Below are positions 8,853 through 16,817 of a DNA stretch of 64,000 bases, in pieces (the stretch's first letter is position 1; each line of letters begins with the position of its first letter). The DNA is from Aurantimicrobium minutum (lineage in GTDB: Bacteria > Actinomycetota > Actinomycetes > Actinomycetales > Microbacteriaceae): NCBI RefSeq assembly GCF_002355535.1, contig NZ_AP017457.1:992001-1056000 (forward strand). The letters are read 5' to 3'. Under the pieces are notes generated by a model. The model had not been told where the DNA came from. It saw only the letters and a program-made list of their open reading frames with translations, and made no database searches. Position numbers and translations under genes: made by a program.

Positions 8853-9173
8853 TTACTGCTTAGGTGCGATCCGGACTTTGAGACCGTCGAGGTCTGCACA
8901 CATCTTGATCTGGCAAGACAGGCGGGAAACAGGAAGACGCTCAGACTCAGCACCATCGAGCATGTCGTCTTCGAGGTCGGAAACTTCGCCGACAGCATCG
9001 ACGAATGCGTCATCGACGTACACGTGGCAGGTTGCACACGAGCATGCGCCACCGCACTCTGCAACGATGCCCTTGACACCGTTCTTGACAGCGATCTCCA
9101 TCACGGAGTCACCATCGCGGGCTTCGAGGGTGGTCTCGGTTCCGTCGGGGGAAATATAGGTTACGTGAGGCAT
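8853..9173 (-). CDS. creF: [2Fe-2S] ferredoxin, adrenodoxin type (CreF-like)
   Basis: A 106-residue vertebrate-type/putidaredoxin-like ferredoxin. The cluster ligands are C40, C46, C49 (ECGGACSCATCHVYVDD) and C87 (RLSCQIKM), the standard C-x5-C-x2-C...C spacing. Such proteins shuttle electrons between an FAD reductase and a bacterial P450; both partners are in the same run of genes. AGGAG lies in good position before the ATG. It lies between the dehydrogenase and the reductase genes. Confidence 0.92.
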   Translation of the reverse strand: MPHVTYISPDGTETTLEARDGDSVMEIAVKNGVKGIVAECGGACSCATCHVYVDDAFVDAVGEVSDLEDDMLDGAESERLPVSRLSCQIKMCADLDGLKVRIAPKQ

Positions 9174-9210
9174 GTCTTACTCCTGTTGTCTCTTTCTGTC
9201 TGACGAGTGC

Positions 9211-9969
9211 TTAGATAAATTGTTTGCCGCCATCGACCACGAGGGTCTGGCCGGTGATGTATCCGGACTGTTCGCCCGCGAGGAAAATTGCGGTTCCCAC
9301 AATGTCTTCAGGCTGGCTGGCACGCTTGATCGCACCGCGGTCCACGCCATAGGTCTCGGCGTCTTCCATCAGGCTCAGGCTTGCTTCGGTGAGCGTAAAG
9401 CCGGGTGCAATGGCGTTAACGGTGACACCCTGGGGTCCAACCTCTCGTGCCATGACGCGGGTCATACCAATCACGGCACCCTTAGATGCGACATAGTGCA
9501 TCCATAAAGGTGAGCCACTGAAGACGGTAGCGGAGGCAATGTTCACAATGCGACCACCTGGTTGTGTCATCCGTGGATATACCGAGGCGGAACACAGCCA
9601 TGCACCCTTGACGTTCACGTTCATGACGCGATCCCATTCAGCGGGGTCAATCTCGGTAAAAGGCTTGCGGGTCAATGTTGCATAGATGGCCGCGTTGTTG
9701 ATGAGCACATCAATGCGACCAAAAGCATCGATGGCTGCCTGAGCGAGGGCATCGGTGGATTCTTTGTTGGTGACATCTACCTTGACAGCGATTGCTGCTG
9801 CGCCAGAGGCGGTCAGCATCGCTGCAGTTTCTTCCACACCAGCGAGGTCAATATCAGCCACAACAAGCTGTGCACCCTCGGCAGCAAAACCCTGCGCAAA
9901 TGCGCGACCGAGGCCGCCAGCTGCACCGGTGACGATGACAACTTTGCCCTCAAATTGATCTGTGGCCAT
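9211..9969 (-). CDS. creG: Short-chain dehydrogenase/reductase (CreG-like)
   Basis: A 252-residue classical SDR. It has the cofactor motif TGAAGGLG (14-21), NNAA (91-94), and the catalytic residues N118, S146, Y159 and K163. The acidic end of beta-2 (VADID) favours NAD(H). In the cre order this position is an alcohol dehydrogenase that oxidises the hydroxymethyl product of the P450. Its start overlaps the stop of the upstream HD gene (TAATG), so the two are coupled. By sequence alone it could be any NAD-linked alcohol dehydrogenase. Confidence 0.85.
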   Translation of the reverse strand: MATDQFEGKVVIVTGAAGGLGRAFAQGFAAEGAQLVVADIDLAGVEETAAMLTASGAAAIAVKVDVTNKESTDALAQAAIDAFGRIDVLINNAAIYATLTRKPFTEIDPAEWDRVMNVNVKGAWLCSASVYPRMTQPGGRIVNIASATVFSGSPLWMHYVASKGAVIGMTRVMAREVGPQGVTVNAIAPGFTLTEASLSLMEDAETYGVDRGAIKRASQPEDIVGTAIFLAGEQSGYITGQTLVVDGGKQFI

Positions 9970-10682
9970 TAGGCGAGGTCCTCTCGGGTGTACGTATTAG
10001 CCAGTTCATCCATGTAGTCCATGCACGCTGTGGTGACGAGAACCCTGGACATGGCTTTGGCTTGGTCAGTAAAAAGTTCGTTATATGCGCGGTAGGCACA
10101 CAACCGCAGCGACTGCTCGGCATCAATGCCAAACCAGTCCATCACGACGCGGCGACCGTGTGGGGTGACTCGCCAGACCTTGTCGGAGTCTTTCACGACG
10201 GAGTCGTTTGTGCTCATCGCGACAAGGCGGGTGTCGTGGCCATCAATGATGTCCACAATCGCAACGATGTCTTCTTCGGGGACACCGACCTGCTCGAGAA
10301 TTTCACGAGCTATGCGTGCACCCTCTTTCTCATGCTGAATGATGAGGTGATCGAGGGAACCATCGGCTCCGGGAGCAATCGCTTCGAGGGCGAGGCGCTC
10401 ATCGACGGTGGACCAGCCAGTGTCGTGCAAAAGAATTGCGGGAAGCACGATGTTTTCATCGGCTTCAGGAATCTGTGAGAGCAAAGCTTGGGCGATGGAA
10501 TATGCATACAGGCTGTGCGCATCGTTATCGCGTGTGCGAAGGAAATCCTTCGCCAGGGACCAAATCGCCCCATCCCGCTCGTTCAGTTCAATCATCCCAG
10601 GGACTCGCGATGCGTCCGGAATTTTTCCAGTGACATCGCGGCCCAGGTGATTGACAACTGGTGAGTGGGATGGGGACGACAT
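9969..10682 (-). CDS. Second HD-domain phosphohydrolase in the catabolic run
   Basis: A 237-residue HD-superfamily protein clearly related to the one at 6935-7597. Ligands H86-D87 (ILLHDTGWSTVDER), H117-E118 and H149-D150 (IIDGHDT) are conserved, followed by KDSDKVWRVTPHGRR. It lies between the aryl phosphate synthase genes and the dehydrogenase gene, with AAGGA before its ATG. It may act on a different phosphorylated intermediate, on a different alkylphenol, or as the partner of its paralogue in a heteromer. I do not know of an assigned role for a second HD protein here. Confidence 0.78.
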   Translation of the reverse strand: MSSPSHSPVVNHLGRDVTGKIPDASRVPGMIELNERDGAIWSLAKDFLRTRDNDAHSLYAYSIAQALLSQIPEADENIVLPAILLHDTGWSTVDERLALEAIAPGADGSLDHLIIQHEKEGARIAREILEQVGVPEEDIVAIVDIIDGHDTRLVAMSTNDSVVKDSDKVWRVTPHGRRVVMDWFGIDAEQSLRLCAYRAYNELFTDQAKAMSRVLVTTACMDYMDELANTYTREDLA

Positions 10683-10707
10683 GGTTTATTCCTTAGTGGC
10701 TGCTAAC

Positions 10708-12555
10708 TTAGCCAATGATCTCGACGGTACCGTTCGAGCCATCGACTCGAAGCTTCATACCGGTCTTGATCTTGGTGGAAGCAGAACCGGTACCGGTGAC
10801 GGCGGGAAGGCCGTACTCACGGCAAACGATAGCCGCGTGGCTCATCATTCCACCGATGTCGGTAACAGTTGCGCTGATCTTGCCGAAGACAGGTCCCCAG
10901 CTCGGTGCGGTCACAGGAGCAACAAGGATTTCACCCTGCTGGAGCTGGTCGAGCTCCTCTGGTCCCATGATGACGCGAGCCTTACCCTCAACAACACCAG
11001 GGGATGCTGCCATACCCTTGAGTTGGTTGGGGTCGCCCTCGTCGGCGCCAAGCCACTGCTGAACCTGCTCGGTGGTGATACCCCAGAGCATGATGGTGAA
11101 TGGCTCGTTGATTTCTGCAGGAGGCTCGTTGAATGCAGGCTCGGGGCGTGCAGTCATCAGAGCATCTACGATCTTGCGACGACGCTCAATTTCAGCTGGC
11201 CAGTAGGTAGGTGCGATGCAGTCTGCGCCAACACCCCAACCGGTTGCGAGGTCGAACAGTACGGGACGTACTTCGTCACGGGTCAGGTAGAGCATGTCAT
11301 CTGGCTCAGTCCAGAAGCCGTAGCTGTGGAGCAGACGAGACAGCTGACGAACCTTGCGCCAGAAGACGCCCATGGTCCAGTGCTCGATGTAGAAGTTGTG
11401 GTCTTCTACGTAGGGGTACACGGTGCGTGCAAGACCGAGCTTGCCGTTGAAGGTCTCGAGGGCTTCGCCATCGAGCAGTTCAGCGTATTCACTGGTGATG
11501 CGGTCGCGCTCTGCAATGAGCTCGTCCTTGGGGCGGTGAAGCTGCTCGCCCTTTGCGGCACGAACAACGTAGTCCTGGATATAGCCCATTGGCAGATCCA
11601 GGTTGTCACGCCAGTAGACGTCAGAACCGTAGAAACCGTTACCGCTGGTGTAGTTGAACCAAGGCTCCTGAGCCTTCTCCCACGCAGCAATCCACTTCTT
11701 GCCATCTGCAGAGCCTTCGAGCTCAGCCAGAGTAGCTGCAGCATCGTTGTTCTTTGCGAAAACAGCGGTGAGGTTGTGCTTGACAGCGAGCTCAGCGAGA
11801 TCCTTGAGCTCGTCATCGGGACGGAAGAGAACCGAGTCCACACCCATCACCATCTTGGCGATAGCCAAGTCGGGGATGCCGGGGAAGGATTCCTTGCAGA
11901 AACCGAAAAAGTCCAGGTAGGCAACGTAACCGAGGTTCAGGAACTCGAAGTGGTGCTCCCAGTTCTTGTATGCCAGCTGGATGAGGCGGTCATAGTCAGC
12001 CATCATCTTGGCGGTGGGGTCAATACCAGCACCGCTGGTGATGACCTCAATGTCAACCATCTCTGGAAGCGCTTCGAAGTTGATGGCGTCCATCTCTTCG
12101 ATGGTTGCAAGAACCTTCTTCTTCCAGTTTTCGAGCAGGGTGTTCCAGTTCTGGAAGTAGTAGCCTGCACGCTCCATGAAGTGAGGAACGCGGTCACCGA
12201 TGAGCTCAGGTGCAACTGCAACAGGGCTCATGTAGCAGAAACCGTTGTGAATACGGAATTCAATACCGTTTGCTGGAGGGATGATGTAGTGGCGGGTGTT
12301 GTATGCACCGAGGCAACGTACGGCGAATTCCACACCGACGGTCTCAAATGGCTTGAACACGTTGGGCCAGTGCTGCGAGTCGCAGAACCAGAACTTCGCG
12401 TTTTCCTTGTCTTTCAGGTTTTCCTGGAATACAAGGTTGTATGGGTAGAGGTCTTGCCAACCTTCAGCGCCCTTGGGTGCTGGCAGGTCATAAGGCGAGA
12501 CGAAGCTCTTACGAGCAGCGCTAGGCGTCATTGCTTTTGCCTTCTTTCCGAACAT
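10708..12555 (-). CDS. Aryl phosphate synthase, phosphohistidine subunit (CreHI-like)
   Basis: A 615-residue protein ending in a PEP-utilising mobile domain with the phosphate-carrying His573 in GGMMSHAAIVCREYG. The first ~480 residues contain no PEP-synthase ATP-grasp or TIM barrel; this region is rich in aromatic residues and probably binds the phenolic substrate, as in phenylphosphate synthases. With the ATP-binding subunit at 12630-13700 it would transfer phosphate from ATP through histidine to the phenol, making 4-methylphenyl phosphate from 4-cresol. GAAAGG precedes the start. I cannot say from sequence which subunit corresponds to CreH and which to CreI. Confidence 0.8.
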   Translation of the reverse strand: MFGKKAKAMTPSAARKSFVSPYDLPAPKGAEGWQDLYPYNLVFQENLKDKENAKFWFCDSQHWPNVFKPFETVGVEFAVRCLGAYNTRHYIIPPANGIEFRIHNGFCYMSPVAVAPELIGDRVPHFMERAGYYFQNWNTLLENWKKKVLATIEEMDAINFEALPEMVDIEVITSGAGIDPTAKMMADYDRLIQLAYKNWEHHFEFLNLGYVAYLDFFGFCKESFPGIPDLAIAKMVMGVDSVLFRPDDELKDLAELAVKHNLTAVFAKNNDAAATLAELEGSADGKKWIAAWEKAQEPWFNYTSGNGFYGSDVYWRDNLDLPMGYIQDYVVRAAKGEQLHRPKDELIAERDRITSEYAELLDGEALETFNGKLGLARTVYPYVEDHNFYIEHWTMGVFWRKVRQLSRLLHSYGFWTEPDDMLYLTRDEVRPVLFDLATGWGVGADCIAPTYWPAEIERRRKIVDALMTARPEPAFNEPPAEINEPFTIMLWGITTEQVQQWLGADEGDPNQLKGMAASPGVVEGKARVIMGPEELDQLQQGEILVAPVTAPSWGPVFGKISATVTDIGGMMSHAAIVCREYGLPAVTGTGSASTKIKTGMKLRVDGSNGTVEIIG

Positions 12556-12629
12556 GTGGTGGTGCCTTTCTCATCGTCGAGACTGGTGTTACAGGGTTGT
12601 GGTGCAGGTGTTGCCGTTGTTGTGGGGCT

Positions 12630-13700
12630 TTACTTGCGGTCTCCGATTTGGGCCATCAGCGACTTTGTGATCGCTTCAATACCGGAACCGGTGGAAGTGA
12701 TTTTCACTTCCTGCTTCTTCTGTGACCACACCGTTTCGGGGCGGCTTTGCAGAAGGAGAACGTTGGAACCTGCAGGAAGGTCGGCGTCGATAGCCCACTC
12801 AATGTCCTGAACTGTTCCGTAGTGTTTGTGTGCAGCCTTAGCTAAAGTTGCGACCTGAATCAGCTCTTCATCGCTGAGGCTGGGGCTGTTGCGACGCTCG
12901 GCGTCGACTTCCTTGCGGATCACGGTGCCGTGACCTGAAGGCACGAGTTCTTCGTGCTTGTCAGAAATGGTGCGGTTGATGATGTGCATCATGACTTTGT
13001 CGATAAGGAAGTTATCTGGGGTGACTTCACCAGAGACAACCATCTCACCCAGGCCCCAGCTGGAGTCGACAACAATCTTGGACTTGTCACCGTTGCTGGG
13101 GTCAATGGTCATGGCCACACCGGAAGTGCGAGAGTTGACCATCTTCTGAACGGCAACAGCCATTGACAGACCCTCATCGGGAATGTTGTTTGCCATGCGG
13201 TAAGTGATTGCACGGGCGGTGTACAGCGATGCCCAGCATTCACGAATCTTCTGCATGACAGCTTCTTGGCCGATAATCCAGAGGTAGGTGTCCTGCTGTC
13301 CAGCGAAGCTTGCGTCAGGCAGATCTTCAGCGGTAGCACTGGAGCGTACGGCGACAGGTACTTCGCCACCACACAAGTCCATGAGCTTCTTGTAAGCAGC
13401 GATGGTTTCATCGCGCACATCAGCAGGAACTTCCTGGGTCATGATCAGTTCGCGGATGTGAGCTGCACGGGTGTCTACGTCAGTCACATCGTTGGGGTCT
13501 AGACCTTCGAGGTGCTTCACAATGTGATCGCGCAGTGTGGTCTGGTTCATCACCGCATCAAATGCGTCAGTGGTCACGGCGAATCCGGGAGGGACAGGCA
13601 TACCTGCGCTGGTCATGATGGCCAGGCTGGTGCACTTGCCGCCCAGACGGTCGTGTTCTGGAGTTTCTGTGCTGTCAAAAGCGAAGGTGTACTTTCCCAT
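12630..13700 (-). CDS. Aryl phosphate synthase, ATP-binding subunit (CreHI-like)
   Basis: A 356-residue protein that is essentially the N-terminal ATP-grasp domain of PEP synthase/pyruvate phosphate dikinase: LGGKCTSLAIMTSAGMPVPPGFAVT near the start, AVRSSATAEDLPDASFAGQ mid-protein, and WAIDADLPAGSNVLLLQSRPETVW near the end. It lacks its own phosphohistidine domain, which is on the next gene downstream. Together the two form a split dikinase like phenylphosphate synthase. AAAGGA precedes the ATG and the P450 gene ends nine bases upstream. Confidence 0.83.
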   Translation of the reverse strand: MGKYTFAFDSTETPEHDRLGGKCTSLAIMTSAGMPVPPGFAVTTDAFDAVMNQTTLRDHIVKHLEGLDPNDVTDVDTRAAHIRELIMTQEVPADVRDETIAAYKKLMDLCGGEVPVAVRSSATAEDLPDASFAGQQDTYLWIIGQEAVMQKIRECWASLYTARAITYRMANNIPDEGLSMAVAVQKMVNSRTSGVAMTIDPSNGDKSKIVVDSSWGLGEMVVSGEVTPDNFLIDKVMMHIINRTISDKHEELVPSGHGTVIRKEVDAERRNSPSLSDEELIQVATLAKAAHKHYGTVQDIEWAIDADLPAGSNVLLLQSRPETVWSQKKQEVKITSTGSGIEAITKSLMAQIGDRK

Positions 13701-13709
13701 GGTTTTCCT

Positions 13710-14936
13710 TTACTTGGTCCACTCAACTGGTACCGACGTTGGTACCCGGAAGGAGATGTTTTCGATGAAGTTAATGTCTGCTCCTGGCATCAGTCGCAGG
13801 GTTGGAATTTTCTTAGTGATTTCTTCCAAAGCAACCTTGCCCTGCAGTTTCGCAAGGAGGTTTCCGAGGCAGAAGTGGATTCCGTAACCGAATGACATGT
13901 GGTTACGGGCGTTTTCGCGACCGATGTCAAAGACATCGGGGTTCTCAAACACGCTGGCATCACGGTTTGCCGAGCCCATGAGCAGAAGAACACCAGATCC
14001 TTCAGGAATCTTGACTCCGGCGATTTCTGCATCGCGGGTTGCCTTGCGGCGCCAAGCCACAATGCTTCCTGCCATGCGCAGCACTTCGTCAATGGCGCCT
14101 GGAATCTTCTCGGGGTCTTCCACGAGAGCTTGGTAGGTCTCAGGGTTCGACAGCAGCATGCGCAGTGAATTAGAGATCAGGGTGGTGGTGGTTTCGTGAC
14201 CAGCGAAGAGCATCGAGTACAGCAACGATGCAATTTCGTGGTCAGAGATCTCATTACCTTCAGCCTGAAGCTTCAACAGATCTGCAGCGAGGTTGTCCTG
14301 TCCAGGGTTCGCCTTATTGTTGGCCACAATTTCCTGGCAGAAGTTCCAATACTCAACGAGGTTGTGTGCGTGAGGAATCTGTTCCTCATCGGTGAGCTCT
14401 GCCCAGGTCATTAAAGCGCGGCTACCCGACCACTTCTTGATTTCAGGAATGCGAGAAATGGGAACACCAAACAAGGTCAGGATGGTGATTGTGGGCAGGT
14501 CGTTTGCGATGTCGCTGAGGATGTCTCCGGGTTCTCCCGCGGCGAGCATCTTGTCAATCATGATGTCAACGTTTTCGCGAATAGCTGGTTCGAGAACTTT
14601 GTAGCGGCGAGGAGTGAACGCCTTGGAGGCAATGGAGCGAATACGGGTGTGCTCTGGCGGAATGCGAGCAGAGAGACCGGAGTATGCGGTGAAGCCACCC
14701 TCTTCCATGATCTTTTTGGCAGGTGCACCCATGGGGCGAACTGGAGCTTGGGCGTTTTCAGAGGAGAAGGTCTCCCAGTCTTCGAAGACTGCTTTGACAT
14801 CGTCGTAACGAGAGACAACGAAGTAACCGATGCGGTCGTCATACATCACGGGCTCTTCGCGGCGAAGCTCAGCGTAAGCGGGGAAGGGGTCCTTCATGTC
14901 GAAGGGCTCGTATCCGTGGTATGTGGTTGCACCCAT
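13710..14936 (-). CDS. creJ: Cytochrome P450 (CreJ-like alkylphenyl phosphate oxidase)
   Basis: A 408-residue soluble bacterial P450. The heme-binding loop FGYGIHFCLGN places the ligand at C356, the I-helix oxygen-binding motif is AGHETTTT, and the K-helix motif is EVLR. It is predicted to oxidise the methyl group of aryl phosphates, with electrons from the ferredoxin and reductase of the same run. It is the first gene of the nine-gene unit, with a strong AAGGAGG ribosome binding site, and an inverted repeat lies in its upstream region. The substrate call rests on the neighbours. Confidence 0.87.
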   Translation of the reverse strand: MGATTYHGYEPFDMKDPFPAYAELRREEPVMYDDRIGYFVVSRYDDVKAVFEDWETFSSENAQAPVRPMGAPAKKIMEEGGFTAYSGLSARIPPEHTRIRSIASKAFTPRRYKVLEPAIRENVDIMIDKMLAAGEPGDILSDIANDLPTITILTLFGVPISRIPEIKKWSGSRALMTWAELTDEEQIPHAHNLVEYWNFCQEIVANNKANPGQDNLAADLLKLQAEGNEISDHEIASLLYSMLFAGHETTTTLISNSLRMLLSNPETYQALVEDPEKIPGAIDEVLRMAGSIVAWRRKATRDAEIAGVKIPEGSGVLLLMGSANRDASVFENPDVFDIGRENARNHMSFGYGIHFCLGNLLAKLQGKVALEEITKKIPTLRLMPGADINFIENISFRVPTSVPVEWTK

Positions 14937-15001
14937 GTGCGTTCCTCCTTGAACTGCTTATTTACATAGTCGACCTGTCGGAGGTAAACAGATAGACATG
15001 T

Positions 15002-15018
15002 TTCTCACTCAATGAGAA
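15002..15018. promoter_or_regulatory. Inverted repeat upstream of the P450 gene (candidate operator)
   Basis: TTCTCA and TGAGAA, perfect inverted half-sites with a five-base centre, 66 bases before the P450 start codon in the gap that follows the third iclR gene. I see no strong -35/-10 pair to fix its position relative to the promoter. Confidence 0.4.
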
Positions 15019-15076
15019 TGACATTGAAAGATTTTTTCACACCCGCGTAAATACGGGGAAAACGTGGGAAAAATAG

Positions 15077-15847
15077 TTAGCGAATCGTCCGGCCAGACAT
15101 CGAAGATTGGATGCTTTCGACGGTTCCGCGCATCAAAGGCATCAAGCGGCGCACCTCACCAATCTTCGCTTTATCGAGCACCATACCCACCGCAGCAATG
15201 GTCTGACCTTCAACAATGACCGGCAGCGCCAGAGAGAACTGCCCCACGCGCATTTGCTCAATCGTGATGGAATACCCAGTGCGCTGCACCTCATCTATTT
15301 CAGCACGAAGAATCTCAGGATCGACCACCGTTTTCGGAGTGGGTGTTTCCAATTCACGCTCGAAATAGGCTTCGATAAACCATTCAGGCTGGGCTGCCAA
15401 CAGCACACGGCCCACGGCCGTGGCATGCAGGGGCAGTCTGCCACCCACGCGTGAAATGAGGGGCACTTTGCGGGAGCCATAAATCTTGTCGGTATACAGC
15501 GTCTGAGTTCCCTCGCGCACAGCCATGTGCACGTTCTCGTGAGTGAGATCAAAGAGATCTTGCAAGAAAGGGTGAGCACGGTCGCGTAAACGACGACCAG
15601 CTAATTGGCCCAACTCCCAGATGCGCATACCCACCTGATATTTGCCATCTGAGGTCTTATCCAGACCGCCCCACTCTTCAAGCTCGTGCACGAGACGATA
15701 GGTAGTTGACAGGGGCAAACCAGAGCGCTGAGAAATCCGGGCAACAGAGAGTGCGCCAGGAGAATTCTCAAAAGCAGAGAGCACCGACAGTGCACGCGAG
15801 GTGACGCTGCTGGATTCAGCTGTTTCAGCTTTGTTGTGTGCCACCAT
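15077..15847 (-). CDS. IclR-family transcriptional regulator (head of the cre-like run)
   Basis: A 256-residue IclR protein with the winged helix in the first 70 residues (SVARISQRSGLPLSTTYRLV) and the effector-domain segments RLPLHATAVGRVLLA and QMRVGQFSLALPVI. It is encoded just upstream of the P450 gene on the same strand, so it is the likely local regulator of the phosphorylated-phenol pathway. Start codons are ambiguous: GTG at 15853 and 15850, ATG at 15847, GTG at 15844. The ATG is preferred because AAGG lies five bases before it. Confidence 0.85.
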   Translation of the reverse strand: MVAHNKAETAESSSVTSRALSVLSAFENSPGALSVARISQRSGLPLSTTYRLVHELEEWGGLDKTSDGKYQVGMRIWELGQLAGRRLRDRAHPFLQDLFDLTHENVHMAVREGTQTLYTDKIYGSRKVPLISRVGGRLPLHATAVGRVLLAAQPEWFIEAYFERELETPTPKTVVDPEILRAEIDEVQRTGYSITIEQMRVGQFSLALPVIVEGQTIAAVGMVLDKAKIGEVRRLMPLMRGTVESIQSSMSGRTIR

Positions 15848-15921
15848 CACCACCTTGTTGAGTGCCTCATGGTCATGTTACCCAACGCAATCCCCTCAAT
15901 GGGAGTTCACGCTGTAACGCA

Positions 15922-15948
15922 GATGCCCCCGGATATACCGGGGGCATC
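15922..15948 (-). terminator. GC-rich hairpin after the DUF4190 gene
   Basis: An 11-bp perfect stem (GATGCCCCCGG / CCGGGGGCATC) with a five-base ATATA loop, 17 bases beyond the stop of the gene at 15965. No U-tract follows, which is common in actinobacterial terminators. Confidence 0.7.
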
Positions 15949-15964
15949 GCGCTCACTGGAAGAA

Positions 15965-16480
15965 CTAGTTGCTTTGGGGTGCTTCAAGTTGTGGCATCTC
16001 CCCTGGGGCAGGAAGCATGTGCTTCATCTCCCCTTCCAACTGGTCGAATTCGTGCATCATGTCTTCCATGTCCCCCTCGTACATGATGTGACCGCCACCC
16101 TCCATGATGTGCACCTGCCCAGCTGGGTATCCGTGGCCAAATGGACCGCTGAATGCTGCTGCGGTAAAGGCCACCCACATACCAAATAGGAAGATTCCGA
16201 TGATGCTGAGGGCACCACTAACAATGACGGCGACTTTCGCCAAAACGTTGTTCTTGCCCGCCTTGTTTGACCACACCCACGCGATGATTCCCAGCGCTAG
16301 CGCGGGAAGCGGCATAAAGAAAGCAAACACCAGAGCAACAATTCCCAGTGTCTGGCCGGGATATGTGGCGCTGGTGGCGTCGTGCTCAACAGCTGGCTTA
16401 GTGCCGGAGGTAGCAGTCTTTGCTTTGGGCGACTTCGGCTCCTGAGCAGGATCAAAAGTTTCTGGGGTGGACGCGGCCAT
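15965..16480 (-). CDS. DUF4190-type membrane protein with Met/His-rich tail
   Basis: A 171-residue protein. Residues 1-45 are hydrophilic and probably cytoplasmic. Two hydrophobic segments follow (about 47-70 and 82-112), with the GIVALVFAFFMPLPALALGI pattern of DUF4190 proteins. The last 50 residues are unusually rich in Met, His, Glu and Asp (HIMEGGGHIMYEGDMEDMM and on), which resembles extracytoplasmic metal-binding tails; copper or another soft metal is a guess. GGAG lies five bases before ATG. Confidence 0.7.
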   Translation of the reverse strand: MAASTPETFDPAQEPKSPKAKTATSGTKPAVEHDATSATYPGQTLGIVALVFAFFMPLPALALGIIAWVWSNKAGKNNVLAKVAVIVSGALSIIGIFLFGMWVAFTAAAFSGPFGHGYPAGQVHIMEGGGHIMYEGDMEDMMHEFDQLEGEMKHMLPAPGEMPQLEAPQSN

Positions 16481-16561
16481 GATTACTCCAATGAAGGGGG
16501 ATGTGTTCTCACGGTATCGAGCGAACTTATGAGTCGGCTGAGAGAAGTTTATGAATTGCCC

Positions 16562-16567
16562 TAACGT
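16562..16567 (+). promoter_or_regulatory. -10 box for the small membrane protein gene
   Basis: TAACGT, seven bases, then ATG at 16575. This spacing favours 16575 over the earlier in-frame ATG at 16551. Confidence 0.4.
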
Positions 16568-16574
16568 GAGAGGT

Positions 16575-16817
16575 ATGGCTCATCCTCCCCAGCAGGTCTC
16601 CGTTCACGTCCGCGCTTTCATCACCTGGCTGACTATTTTTCCCCTGGTGGCATTGGGATTGACGTTTCTCATGCCACTACTCGGTGACACACACCCCATC
16701 TTCAAGGCATTCGTGTTGACCCTGATTGTGGTTCCGCTGGCGGTCTACGTGATTGTTCCCCGGCTGTTGGGGCTCTACGTCAAGCTCAGCTCAAAGAAAA
16801 GCTCAAACACACACTAG
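16575..16817 (+). CDS. Small two-helix membrane protein
   Basis: An 80-residue protein with two predicted transmembrane helices (about 15-34 and 43-62) around LMPLLGDTHPIFKAF, and a short basic C-terminus ending KLSSKKSSNTH. Similar small proteins with an N-terminal VSVHVRAFITWL segment occur in actinobacteria, but I know of no function. It is convergent with the CitE-like gene, overlapping it by four bases at the stop codons. An alternative in-frame ATG at 16551 would add eight residues. Confidence 0.6.
   Translation: MAHPPQQVSVHVRAFITWLTIFPLVALGLTFLMPLLGDTHPIFKAFVLTLIVVPLAVYVIVPRLLGLYVKLSSKKSSNTH

Noticed and set aside
10651-12810. A 719-codon open frame on the plus strand, opposite the aryl phosphate synthase genes.
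   Set aside because: It is the antisense shadow of a well-supported coding region; its translation has no recognisable domain, and it has no ribosome binding site or neighbours on that strand.
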